Below, piece by piece: positions 8,885 to 18,503 of a stretch of DNA of 26,444 nucleotides (position 1 is the first letter of the stretch; every line of letters begins with the position of its first letter). The translations under genes and the position numbers were made by a program. The notes beneath the pieces are model-generated. The model saw only the letters and a list, made by a program, of their open reading frames with translations. It did not search any database and was not told where the DNA came from. Origin of the DNA: Jimgerdemannia flammicorona (Eukaryota; Mucoromycota; Endogonomycetes; Endogonales; Endogonaceae); NCBI GenBank assembly GCA_003990745.1, contig RBNI01000847.1:1-26444 (forward strand), read 5' to 3'.

Positions 8885-9300
8885 AATCAGGCCCTGTCTA
8901 TCATTACCATTCCGCGTCGGTTCAAAACGCCGACTGCTGCCTAGAAAAATTTTCCTAGTTCTTATGAAACCGAGGAAGAGATGCAGGTGGCTATCCATAG
9001 CAAACAATCGAAAGACGTGCATGCCAGTGATACTCGAAGGCAAGGGTGAGATGGGGAAGTCCGAACTTACTAAAATATTAAAATATTGCTGCCATTATCG
9101 TAGGTAACTCTCGACGCGTTCCGTGAGATGGCGTCAAACTTTGGAATAGGCATCAAGACCGACAAAGCCGGAACAGAAGACGTGCTGATTGATCAGATTT
9201 ACGAATGGCTCGAGCTGGCTAATAACATTGATAACGTGAACGATATATTCCAGCACCCGGCGGAAACGTCATCGTGACGATTCGGAATCACGTCGCATTC
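8885..9300 (+). pseudogene. NB-ARC (NLR-type NTPase) relic, unit 1
   Basis: Separate frames retain pieces in NB-ARC order. First comes a P-loop-like GKGEMGKSEL at about 9039-9068, with Glu where the unit 2 copy has Gly. Next is AFREMASNFGIG (about 9118-9153) and then LIDQIYEWLELANNIDNVND. Last is PGGNVIVTIRN (9256-9288), resembling the RNBS-B strand of NLR NTPases. Frame shifts and a premature stop separate the pieces, and no start or C-terminal part is present. In NLR proteins this domain binds nucleotide and drives oligomerisation; here it is dead. The assignment rests on motif order only. Confidence 0.55.
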
Positions 9301-9559
9301 ATGAACCGAAACTCCCTGCTGTGAACCCACTCCAGAGTGCGGAGCACGGATCATATCAGCCACAGGTACCTGTGAGTCAATGTTATAGCCCTTTTATGTC
9401 CCCCCCTCTGCTGAGAACCCTTCCCACAGATTTGTACAGCTAGTTCCTGTCGCTGTTATTCACACCGACGAGACCTCACCAATGAGACCCCTCTGCTGAC
9501 GACTACTGAAATCGCTTCGTGAGTCTCGCAATAGTTGGTCTTCTAGGTTGAGCGCTATC

Positions 9560-9900
9560 ATTGTGATTCTGTGCTTAGTTATCGTTCATCGCTGTTCTGT
9601 GCTTCGTTGTCATTATTCTGTGCTTATCCGTCATCCGTCGTCTGTTGTCGTCGTCATCGTCATTCTGCACTTAGTCGTCATCATCATTGTGCACTTACAC
9701 TTAACCGCCGTTCATCGCACTTAGTCCGTCGTCGTTCTGCGCTTGGTCGTCGTTCATCGCTTTTTTGTACTTAGTCTGTCGTCGTCATCGCCGCGCTGCG
9801 CAAAGTCATCATTCTGGACTCAGTCGTCGTCCACCGCTATTCTGTGCTTATCATCGTTCATCGTTTTCAGTCGTTCATCATGCTTTAGTTGTAGTCTTAT
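9560..9900. repeat. CGTCGT/CATCG-rich degenerate minisatellite, unit 1
   Basis: The stretch is built from variants of TTCTGTGCTTAGTC and CGTCGTTCATCGC words repeated about a dozen times with indels. It recurs at about 17010-17300. Open frames of 60-67 codons here are a by-product of the repeat. No origin or centromere-like property can be shown. Confidence 0.75.
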
Positions 9901-9979
9901 TTTATTGATTTTTTTTTATCTGTAGTAATGTAATTTAGTCTGTTTGAGTGTACATTTAGGGGCGAGCTGAATTGGAGAT

Positions 9980-10065
9980 ACAGGACATCGTGCATCTGGG
10001 AAATCTACATCGGACATCGGACATCCGCATTTGAGACATCTGTATCAGGGACATCGCAGATCTAG
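9980..10065. repeat. GACATC-type short tandem repeat
   Basis: Words such as GGACATCG and GACATC occur six or more times in about 85 bp. The corresponding place in unit 2 (about 17395-17445) has fewer repeats, so the tract varies in length between units. Confidence 0.6.
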
Positions 10066-10117
10066 ATTTCATTGATGTACCCGATGTCGTGATGCTACCG
10101 CGGTGGTGCCAATCACC

Positions 10118-10262
10118 CTCGCTACAAGATCGAGCAGTTCACAATGCAGACGGCCGAGTTGGTCAGTGGCGAAATATTGCAGCCCAGTACTCGGTGCTAC
10201 CGCCGACTTCAATATCACGTGCACCGAACCCGATGAGTGTAAACGAGCTGATACGCAAGATA
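10118..10262 (+). pseudogene. Degraded RYKIEQF-block fragment, unit 2
   Basis: It aligns with the unidentified exon fragment of unit 1, sharing TACAAGATCGAGCAGTTCAC and CCGAACCCGATGAG. Internal deletions (for example after GAGTTGGTCA) shift the frame. An A-rich tract follows at about 10275-10298, as in units 1 and 3. Confidence 0.5.
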
Positions 10263-10327
10263 ATTAGCTTTCAAAAACAAAACAAAAAAAAAAAAAAAGG
10301 CTCGGCGACTCAAAGCACAGATTGGAA

Positions 10328-10456
10328 TTAGCGTTCAGATTACATCATTTTGAAGGTGTCACAAGCTTGTGAGGTAATTAACGGATGATTGCTCCTTTGA
10401 CTGCGATACTCGTTTCTTCAGAAAAATCATTAGTATATACCTCTACCTCAGTCGCA
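10328..10456 (+). promoter_or_regulatory. Putative promoter/5' leader of copy B
   Basis: It aligns with the leaders of copies A and C. GAAGGTGTCACAAG lies at 10352-10365, 105 bp upstream of the ATG. The A of the ATG context (GTCGCAATGT) matches copy C. Confidence 0.3.
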
Positions 10457-13400
10457 ATGTCCGAACCTAAACTTCCAACCCCCTCGCTTGAAGAAATCAA
10501 GACCTGGGATGAACACAGAGTCTTTAGGCACTTTCAACACCCTGCTCTCGGATTGAAACACGACCATGTGGTGATCCTGCGTGAAGAGGAAACATCTGGA
10601 GCCGCTCTCATTCTACTCACCGAAAACGACCTATTGAGCCATCCGTTTAACTTACGAGGTGGGCCTGTGAAAATAATCATGAACGAAATTGCCCGATTGA
10701 AAGGTAACTATCGTCAGATTTATTCCGAGTAACTATCTTCACGGGTTAGTCGTTCAGTGAATAACTAGATTGTGAAAGCTTCAATACATTTGCCAACTGA
10801 AACGGAAACGTCCTTTTGAATCTGACTAGGGACAGGGGGTCAACAGCCATCTACGGAAGGTGCGAGATTTCTTTGATTTGATAATTTTGTCTCGGTACAA
10901 TATTCATCTCTGCCATTTGGGATTATATTATAACTTATGTTTTAATTGTTTGACAGCTATTGCTCCGAACGCCTGGGAAGTTCGAATTAAAAACGTTGAA
11001 GTCGAAATTGAATTGGTGACAAAGAAGATTGAATCGACGGGTGACAGGAGTGAGAAAGATCACCTTCGCAAAGAACGAACAGACCTTCTTGAAAAAGAGC
11101 GTTTACTCCTCGAACTCTACAAGGAACAACTACGAGGTTGGTGGATTATGCGGTTTTAATGTGCAATCATTCAAAGGGAGGGGATTTTGGATTATTCGCT
11201 GAAAACGAGCGTTTTACTGAATTAATATATATATATATTCCGTCCCAGCACCATCTTCTGATCTGGTGTCGGTTAGTAGCAATTGGTATTTCGTGTTGTT
11301 GGGTTGTCCTGACCCAATGTTTAAGTAACTTTGTGTTAATATTTTATTTTCTCCAAAAAATTATATATAGATCGTACAGGACATAAAACGTGATACAGAA
11401 AACCTAAAGCTCGACACAGAAGACCTAAAGCTCGACACGAGAGGCATTCTCAGCAGCCTCGACGAACTTCACAGCAAGGTAGACAGCCTGCCAAAAGTTA
11501 TGCTTGATCTTCTTGAGGATACAGTCCCGCGACTCTTCTTCATTTTTCCCGAAGATGGTCATTGGTGGGAGCCATCAATTGACAGCCTCTTCACCAAAGC
11601 ATTCCGTCTCTACTTTCTCTGTGAACACGAGACGATTGAAAACGGCAGCACGAGGAAGCATTTTCATCTAGCGTATCATAAAGGATACCGTGTTACTCGA
11701 CCACGTGCGGTATGTTATTTTTGGGATTCGATATGGTATGCGCTCCAGCTACGTATTGCAATATAGGCACTTATTTTTTGCTTAATTGAACGTATTTTAG
11801 TTTATAGCTAAATATGGAGCATACATACGTATGGTACGTCGTCTGTTTGAGTTGGAATATAATTCTCCATGCATGCCATCTAACATTTTTTTCCAAAATA
11901 GATTATGCCCTGTCTAATGCTGGCTGTACGTTTGGGAGGACGCATATTGGAATGTGTTCCTACATTCGGGAGGCCGGCAGCAGCGGTCCTACGGACTGGC
12001 GGTGACATTGCTTTTTCAGCACGCAGGGCAATAGAATCGTCGATCTTTACGGACAACGAACTTCAGATCTGCACGCAGACTGAGAAATTTTTTAAGACAG
12101 TTGGAAGCAACTTCGGAGCTAGTGATAACCAGGTCAAAAAATATAAAACTGATGCTCCGCTGTCAGCTGAGACGCAGGAAACAACGCCGGCACTAATGGA
12201 AAGACCTGATCTACGAGAACTTCAAGGTGCAGCGATACACCGCACTCCTCTGCTTAAATGTACATGTGTATATTTCTATATATCTTATAATTTCTTTTGG
12301 AATTTCGATTTATAGCTTATCTTGAGGGATTGGACAACGCCAAGCGACTAGGGAATCTGCAGCGCGTGCTCCGTCGTGGGGAAAATGGTAGCATAACAGT
12401 GCGATGGGTATGCAAGAATCATGCCTCGGAATGGGATACGACAAACGCTATTCGGAATCTTCAGACAGCCATCAAGAACAGTTCCATAGATGGTAGAGTT
12501 GAGTTTGACGACGAGACTTGGGAGCTGAGGTTTGTATTATTCTCTTGTCTTTAATATTCAACTCAAATCTTTATATATATCTATCCTGTTTTTGTTCTCA
12601 ATACTTATATTTTAACGTCAGCATTAACGGCTTATCAAGGGGAGCTTTTCGTACATTTCGGAATTCGGTGACACGTGCGCTGTCTAGTGTCCCCCTGCGG
12701 AAAATTAGGTAATCAGTTTGACTTTATTTATTCTTCACTTATCTGTAATGGCTAATGATTTGACTGAAATTTTAGCATTGTAGCTTGTGAAAAGGCTGAC
12801 TCCGAAGATGTACAAGCTCTGATCAATGCTACGACCACAATTGAAATCCTCATGTAAGTTATTTGATAATATTTTTGTTTGATAAACTTAATATATTGAA
12901 TACTAATATATCATACTATTGGGGTTCTTATCTAGATTAAAAAATACCAAAAACATACAGTATAGTTGTTTTATTTATTATCATTTATTATTTTGTAATA
13001 ATTTATTTAACTATAAAATGCTTACTAAAAAAAATTCGACTTCATCTTTTATTAGGATAAATAATATTATTCGAAGATGTCCTCAACTTCATCAAGTAAT
13101 TCTTTCAGGTATATATTAATTATAATATCTTTATTTAGTAATTATTCTCATATTTGAGATTTTTTTATTAATAGAGTATTGGTTTGTGAAGTATAAAAAC
13201 AAACTTAATAATATAACTAATAGTTATATATAATTTATATATCTCTCTCTATAGTCTGTAATATTGATAATGAGGAAGTTAGTATATTAGCTGAAATATT
13301 AAAAATGAATATAGGTCTGAAAAAGCTAGATTTGAAAGGTATGTAAGAAGTATATTATATTTTGCATTTATCTGTTTATTATTCTAGCTAATAAAATATA

Positions 13401-14858
13401 TATTTATAGATAATAATATTGGTGAAAAGGGAGCTAGTACACTAGCTGAAGTATTGAAGATGAATACTAATATAGAAATCCTAGATTTAGAAGGTATGTA
13501 TAAATGAAGTGTATTGTATTTTAGTATATTAACCTATTTATTGTTCTAGTTATCTACTATATATATTTTGTTTATTCCTCTATAGATAATGGTATTGGTG
13601 TGAAGGGAGCCAGTACACTTGCCAAAGCACTGAGAATAAATACGAGCTTGCAAACCTTGGTTCTAAGACGTATGTATGAATGACATGGATTATATAGTTC
13701 ATTCATCTGTAAAGTGTTCTAGCTGGTAATTACACATATTTTATGTATTCATCTGTAGGCACTGGTTTTGGCAAAGTTATTGGTGATAAAGGAGCCAGGG
13801 CACTAGCCGAAGCACTAAAAATAAACAATAGCCTGCAAAGCCTGGACTTACATAGTATGTAGGAATGGAGTGTATTACATTTTTTTCATTCACCCGTTTC
13901 GTGTTCCAGCCGAAAAGAATTCATACACATTTTTTGTAGACAATTATATTGACGATGAGGGGGCCAGTGCACTAGCTGAAGCACTGAAAATGAACACGAG
14001 CCTGCAATCTCTGTATTTAGGTGGTATGTAGGAACGAAGCACATAATATTTTTGCCTTCATCTGATTATTGTTCTAGCCAACAACCACGCGTACACATTT
14101 TATGTGTTTCTCTGTAGACAACGATATTGGCGAGAAGGGAGCCAGCGCACTAGCCGAAGCACTAAAAATGAATACGAGCCTGAAAATCCTTTATTTAGAT
14201 GGTAATTGTGTAGGAATGAAGCTATTAAATTTATTTGTTCTAGCCGACAGCACGGATATAAATTTTATGTGTTCCTCTATAGCCCATAAGGGTGCAACAA
14301 TGAGCTTGAACATGACCTTTGACGGCCAGTATATCGGTATGTAGGAATGAAGCACATTATAACTTGCATTAATCTTTTTGTTCTAGCCAACCACGTATAT
14401 AAATTTTATGTGCTCCTCAGGAGACCCGCATTATAGCAAGGTTGTGAACGATAAGGGAGCCAGGGCACTAGCCGAAGCATTGAAATTGAACACGAGCCTG
14501 CAAAACCTAGATTTGCGTTGTATGTGGGAATGGATCACATTATATTTTTTGCATTCTTCTGTTTGATTTTCTAGCTGACAAACATGTATATGCATTTTGT
14601 GTGTTCTTCTGTAGACAATAATATTGGCGCAGAAGGAGCCAGAGCATTAGCCGAAGTGCTGAAGACGAACAGGAGCCTACAAAATCTGAATCTAAAAGGT
14701 GTGTAGGAATGAAGCGTATTATACTTTGCATTTACCTTTTTAGTGTTTTAGCTGATCATTTTACATGTTCCTCTGTAGCCAACGGTATTGGCAAGAAAGG
14801 AGCTGGCGCATTAACTGGAGCACTAAAAATTAATACGAGGGTCCAAATCGTGATCTAA
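10457..14858 (+). CDS. SAM-coiled coil-LRR receptor-like protein, copy B (21 exons, 811 aa)
   Basis: Exons: 10457-10703, 10957-11136, 11249-11271, 11371-11709, 11801-11833, 11902-12226, 12316-12529, 12622-12708, 12776-12853, 12936-12959, 13056-13108, 13255-13338, 13410-13493, 13586-13669, 13759-13854, 13940-14023, 14118-14201, 14283-14336, 14421-14519, 14615-14698, 14779-14858. The total is 2436 nt, fully open. Domains follow copy A: SAM-like 8-82, coiled coil 88-175, conserved middle, LRRs from residue 535. Exon 6 has 5 more codons than A (TQETTP region present). Exon 18 is the shortest of the three (54 nt). Exon 19 has tandem acceptors CAGGAG three bases apart; either keeps frame. Exon 10 ends CA before GTATAG, so the junction codon is Gln instead of the Trp in A and C. 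LRR exons 12-13 are AT-rich. Function is inferred only: a protein-interaction receptor or scaffold with no enzyme domain. Confidence 0.85.
11249..11271 (+). other. 23-nt microexon of copy B
   Basis: It has acceptor CGTCCCAG and donor GTTAGT, and the same phase 1-to-0 role as in copy A. It encodes APSSDLVS with its shared codon. Confidence 0.75.
13255..14858 (+). repeat. LRR exon-intron cassette array of copy B
   Basis: Ten cassettes are collinear with those of copy A, including the long fourth (96 nt) and eighth (99 nt) exons and the non-LRR seventh exon, here cut to 54 nt. Cassette order is the same in A, B and C, so the array existed before the gene was duplicated. Confidence 0.85.
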
Positions 14859-15310
14859 GAAAAATGTAGAAATGGAGCACATGGTGTTTTCGCATCCATC
14901 TGTTTAGTTCCTAGTTGGCAACCACGCGTATAAATTTCTTTTTTCTTTCTAACCAATATTATCGGTGGAAACGAGGTGGGATGGACAACGTTTTATCGTA
15001 AATTATATTATATATACTTATTCAATCGATTGGCTCATATGATCGCCGTATAGACCGCTGTGTTTGTCTTCAATCCCACACCATTGTGCAGACACGAACA
15101 TAATATGGCATGTAATCCATCTATTCCTGTCCGTCACAGAAAAACGGCAGCGGGGAGTACAACTTGCCCAGTCTTATTGATTTGCGCTGCTCGGAAGGTT
15201 TTCCTGTTCCTATTTAACAATATAAAACTCAGGGCATGAAAGGCATAAGAGTGAAAAAAATCTATTTTATCTTACTGGCCGGCGTCTGAGGTTATGTTAT
15301 TCTTGTTTCG
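14859..15310 (+). repeat. Conserved 3' flank of copy B with a vestigial LRR module
   Basis: It aligns with 7286-7735 and 22834-23330. The exon-like remnant lies at about 14951-14985 (CCAATATTATCGGTGGAAAC). The rest is non-coding spacer. Confidence 0.5.
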
Positions 15311-15319
15311 CCACTGGTT

Positions 15320-15845
15320 TTTTGGATCAAGTTAACAGTTTCCTAAATTCCTATATGCCAATCGGCAGCCTGAAGCTTTTCCATCTCCTCAGCTTCGAAA
15401 TATCCACCTTTCATTTTCCATGTACAATACCCATGAGTCCGATCCCAGCGTTTTGCAGATCCTTCCCCTCGCTGTCTCACGAGCACAACCACCCCTTCTT
15501 GATACAAGAGCTCGTGCTGCGATTTTATGCTACAAAACCTGTCCGAAACCGCTTTAGTTGTCGGCTCTGCCACCAATTTTGGAAATATTGGAATTGTACT
15601 TACTCAATGTCCGAACTTCAACATGATTGCTGATGGTGCTAGATGAAGGCTTTTGACCCTGGCATTCGAATTTCGACCATAATTGTCATTTATCCAATAG
15701 CCCCAATTTCTGTCAAAGATTCGTTGTGCGTAGTCTTATCGTTACTCGCTGGGACAACATTTGCAATCGCCTTTCTCACCCATCTCCGAATAGTCGCTAT
15801 ATTGTCTCATCGACTCTTACCTCATTTGAACAACCTCCGACTATA
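15320..15845. other. Unit spacer, no conserved gene
   Basis: A 77-codon minus-strand frame (15343-15576) and a hydrophobic plus-strand frame (15643-15978) exist. The matching sequence in units 1 and 3 has stops and indels in both frames. I therefore treat this as spacer. Confidence 0.5.
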
Positions 15846-15989
15846 TGTTGAGCTGGTTCCTCCATTACACGCGGGTGGACGTGTCATGGACATAGGCAGA
15901 TACTCACTTGAGCAAGATATTATAGTCAATCATATTATACCTTATCCCTTAGCACGAATGGCCTTACGACTTGTATAAATATTTGCAAC

Positions 15990-16026
<37 letters not shown>

Positions 16027-16185
16027 GAAAGAAAAACGAGAGTTCAACATCTTCAGCACAAACACTTCGAAAGTCAATGTTGATTAAGGAGAAATAAGTC
16101 TCTAAGACAAGAACAGGGCCCACGGAAAGGTATATACAATGGAGAACGAGATTCTGTTCCGACATTGTCCCGGTTGTATGACGAA
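15846..16185. other. Extra segment in unit 2, possible insertion
   Basis: Unit 1 reads almost directly from CAACCTTCGACT into GAACATTGTGGCGACT (about 8580-8612). In unit 2 these flanks are about 340 bp apart. The extra DNA starts near TGTTGAGCTGG and contains a long T-then-A palindrome in its middle. No clear target duplication or coding sequence is visible, so a solo LTR or short retroelement is only a possibility. Confidence 0.35.
15990..16026. repeat. Perfect poly(T)-poly(A) palindrome (17 T then 20 A)
   Basis: Seventeen T are followed immediately by twenty A. It can fold back on itself completely and is prone to replication slippage and assembly error. No equivalent is seen in units 1 or 3. 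Confidence 0.9.
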
Positions 16186-16399
16186 CATTGTGGCGACTAG
16201 CAGTCAAATATACAAAATATCAACCTTCCTCGACTGTTGTTTATTCCAAAAAAAGGTGTTGCAATCTTTATAATCGTCCATTTTAATTACTTCACAACCC
16301 GGAATCCGTATTCCAACCCAATATGTCAACACTCAGGGAAAATTATGCCATGAACGGAATTTCGGATGTGGTAATTATATGATTATGTATATATATTGA

Positions 16400-16745
16400 A
16401 TCAGGCTCTGTCGATCATTATCACGCCACGTCGGTTCATAACGCCGGCGGTTGCTGACAAGAAATTTTCCTAGTTCCTATCAAGCCGAAGAAGAGATGCA
16501 GGTGGCAATCCATGACAACCAATCGAAAGACGTATACATGCCAATGATACTCGAAGGTAAGGGTGGGATGGGGAAGTCCGAGCTTACTAAAATATTAAAA
16601 CATTGCTGCCAGTATCGTAGACTTCCTGGAATAGACATCAAGGCCGATAACGTTCGGAACGAAGATGTGCTGATTGATCGGATTTACGAATGGCTCGAGC
16701 TGGCTAATAACATTGATAACGTGAACGACACTCGGCGGAGAGATT
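16400..16745 (+). pseudogene. NB-ARC (NLR-type NTPase) relic, unit 2
   Basis: One frame is open from about 16451 and encodes EEEMQVAIHDN, then a good P-loop ILEGKGGMGKSEL (glycine-lysine-serine at about 16556-16579), then VLIDRIYEWLELANN and IDNVND. The part corresponding to AFREMASNFG and to the PGGNVIVTIRN strand in unit 1 is deleted, and the frame then runs into unrelated sequence. The P-loop is intact but the domain is not, so this is a truncated relic. Comparison with unit 1 shows that each copy has lost different pieces of a common ancestor. Confidence 0.55.
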
Positions 16746-17009
16746 GTCGATGCCGAGGTCTCTGTCAGCCACAGGTACCTGTGAGTCGATGTTATAGCCC
16801 TTTTATGCCCCCCCCTCTGTGAGAACCCTTCAACGAGATTCCCACAGATTTATACAGCTAATTCCTGTCGCTGTTATTCACACCGACGAGTTTCGTACTG
16901 CCCACTAACGAGATGGCCCAACCAATGAGACCCCTTGCTGACGACTACTGAAATCGCCTCGTGAGTCTCGCAGTAGCTGGTCTTCTAGGTTGAGCCATGA
17001 AGAGCGCTA

Positions 17010-17300
17010 TCATTGTGATTCTGTGCTTATCCGTCATCCGTCGTCTGTTGTCGTCGTCATCGCCATTCTGCACTTAGTCATCATCATTCTACACTTACAC
17101 TTAGTCGCCGTTCATCGCACTTAGTCCGTCGTCGTCGTCATCGTCGTTCTGCGCTTGGTCGTTCATCGCTATTTTGTACTTAGTCTGTCGTCGTCGTCAT
17201 CGCCGTGCTGCGCTTAGTCATCATTCTGGACTCAGTCGTCGTCCACCGCCATTCTGTGCTTATCATCATTCATCGCTTTCAGTCGTTCATCATGCTTTAG
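17010..17300. repeat. CGTCGT/CATCG-rich degenerate minisatellite, unit 2
   Basis: It is the counterpart of 9560-9900, with several word-level gains and losses. It lies between the NB-ARC relic and the inverted-repeat element. Confidence 0.75.
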
Positions 17301-17456
17301 TTGTAGTCTTATTTTATTGATTTTTTTTTATCTGTAGTAATGGTAATTTAGTCTGTTTGAGTGTACATTTAGGGACGAGCTGAATTGGAGATACAGGGCA
17401 TCGAGAACATCTAGTGCATCTGGGACATCGCAGATCTAGATTTCATTGCTATTTGG

Positions 17457-17542
17457 GGGGTATGTCTAAACGCTCAACCGATTTTTATAAATCGTGATAT
17501 TTAAGCCACCTGATTTTTACAGTTCTAAGTGTTTTGGTTAGC
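17457..17542 (+). repeat. Left terminal inverted repeat
   Basis: This is the 86-bp left end, matching the right end in reverse complement with a single T/C difference at about position 55 of the repeat. It contains an internal hairpin-prone CGATTTTTATAAATCG. Confidence 0.85.
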
Positions 17543-17877
17543 AAAGAATGGACACATCAAGGTCATGAGGTTGCTCGTGGCGCGGACATCAAGGCCAAGA
17601 ACAATGATGGATTGACACTGCTTCACTGGGTTGTGAAGGCTGTGAGGTTACTTGTGGCTGAGGGGCACATTGAGATCATGAGGTTGTTCACAGCTGAGTT
17701 CGAGGCAGACATAAAGGCACAGGAAAAAGGCAGAAGGACGCCGCTTCACTTGGCTGCGAATAATAGGCACATTGAAGTTGTGAGGTTGCTGGTGGCCGAA
17801 TTCAGGGCGGAAGCTACGGCCCAGGACAGCACGCCATTTCAATTAGCTGCGCAGTATGGGCATATCGAGATCGTGAG
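17543..17877 (+). pseudogene. Captured ankyrin-repeat gene fragment
   Basis: The open frame spans the whole interior and encodes about three ankyrin repeats. Recognisable pieces are GADIKAKNNDGLTLLHW, GRRTPLHLAANNRHIEVVRL, and TPFQLAAQYGHIEIVRL. At the left, the next-frame reading MRLLVA lines up with the in-frame GADIK, so one base appears lost there. There is no ATG in a sensible position and the frame stops inside the right inverted repeat, so it is a fragment, not a gene. Ankyrin repeats bind proteins and are common sensor or effector modules in fungal NLR-type proteins. The source gene is not in this window. Confidence 0.75.
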
Positions 17878-17963
17878 GCTAACCAAAACACTTAGAACTG
17901 TAAAAATCGGGTGGCTTAAATATCACGATTTATAAAAATCGGTTGAGCGTTTAGACATACCCC
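17878..17963 (-). repeat. Right terminal inverted repeat
   Basis: This is the reverse-complement partner of 17457-17542, ending in GACATACCCC next to the second ATTTGG copy. Confidence 0.85.
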
Positions 17964-18016
17964 ATTTGGGGATGTACCCCAGATGTCGTGATGCTACCGC
18001 GGTGGCGCCAATCACC

Positions 18017-18210
18017 CTCGCTACAAGATCGAGCAGTTCACAATGCAAACGGCCGAGTTGGTCAAGTTTAAGGACGACAAAATGAAGAAGTAGTCTGTGG
18101 CGAACTATTGCAGCCCAGTCCAGCGTCAAGCTCATCAAAAATCGGTGCTACCGCCGACTTCAATATCACGTGCACCGAACCCGATGAGTATCCAAGAGCT
18201 GATTTAGCTT
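18017..18210 (+). pseudogene. Degraded RYKIEQF-block fragment, unit 3
   Basis: It aligns with 1823-2061 and keeps GTCAAGTTTAAGGACGAC, which unit 2 has lost, but has insertions and frame breaks. It ends at an A-tract (about 18213-18230). The pattern of shared segments suggests that units 2 and 3 decayed independently. Confidence 0.5.
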
Positions 18211-18360
18211 TCAAAAAAAAAAAAAAAAAATGCAAATTTCCATGCTTGAAGAACCTCACCAACAACTAGGTTTTTTGCATCGGCATTGTCCAACCCGATT
18301 TTTTTGTGGAAAAAAAAGGCTCGGCGACTCAAAGCACAGATATGGAAAGGGTCTCAGATC

Positions 18361-18503
18361 ACATCATTTTGAAGGTGTCACAAGCTTGTGAGGCAATTAA
18401 CGGTAATTAACACAAGGACACGAGGATGCTCTTTTGACTGCGATACTCGCCTACTGACAATTCTTCAGAAAAATCATCAGTAAATACCTCTACCTCAGTC
18501 GCA
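18361..18503 (+). promoter_or_regulatory. Putative promoter/5' leader of copy C
   Basis: GAAGGTGTCACAAG lies at 18371-18384, 133 bp upstream of the ATG, followed by the conserved TTCTTCAGAAAAATCAT stretch. It has a small extra insertion relative to copy B. Confidence 0.3.

Larger units (their letters stand above)
1823..10117 (+). repeat. Tandem segmental duplication, unit 1
   Basis: The unit begins where the three copies start to align (CTCGCTACAAGATCGAGCAG), contains gene copy A, and runs through its spacer to the same landmark in unit 2. It is the longest unit, about 8.3 kb. It keeps roughly 700 bp upstream of the gene (about 2060-2745) that unit 2 lacks and unit 3 retains only in part, and has about 425 bp of private sequence near 7811-8235. 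Confidence 0.85.
17457..17963. mobile_element. 507-bp TIR element carrying an ankyrin gene fragment
   Basis: The ends are inverted copies of each other: 17457-17542 and 17878-17963 match over 86 bp with one difference. The outer end reads GGGGTATGTCTAAACGCTCA. ATTTGG flanks both sides directly (17451-17456 and 17964-17969), a likely target site duplication. Its length could be read as 8 bp (ATTTGGGG) because of the G-run. The same locus in unit 1 (about 10068-10090) is empty. No transposase is inside, so this is non-autonomous. Between the ends lies ankyrin-coding sequence, which makes it look like a gene-fragment carrier of the Pack type. Long TIRs would suit a Mutator-like family, but the family is not proven. 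Confidence 0.8.
10118..18016 (+). repeat. Tandem segmental duplication, unit 2
   Basis: It runs from the shared start landmark to its recurrence at 18017 and contains gene copy B. Relative to unit 1 it lacks about 700 bp upstream of the gene and the 425-bp segment. It carries an extra stretch around 15846-16185 and a 507-bp inverted-repeat element in its spacer. Confidence 0.85.

Noticed and set aside
9571..9925. Two overlapping plus-strand open frames rich in Ser, Arg and Cys
   Set aside because: They are produced by the CGTCGT/CATCG minisatellite and are not conserved in frame at 17010-17300.
15343..15576. Minus-strand frame of 77 codons in the spacer
   Set aside because: The equivalent in unit 3 (about 23360-23620) is interrupted and frame-shifted, so it is not a conserved gene.
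15643..15978. Hydrophobic plus-strand frame that might be a membrane protein
   Set aside because: Units 1 and 3 contain the same DNA with stops and indels in this frame, and there is no start or splice context.
16451..16822. P-loop frame considered as a complete small NTPase gene
   Set aside because: It lacks the second half of the domain, runs into unrelated sequence, and its unit 1 counterpart is broken. It is better described as a relic.
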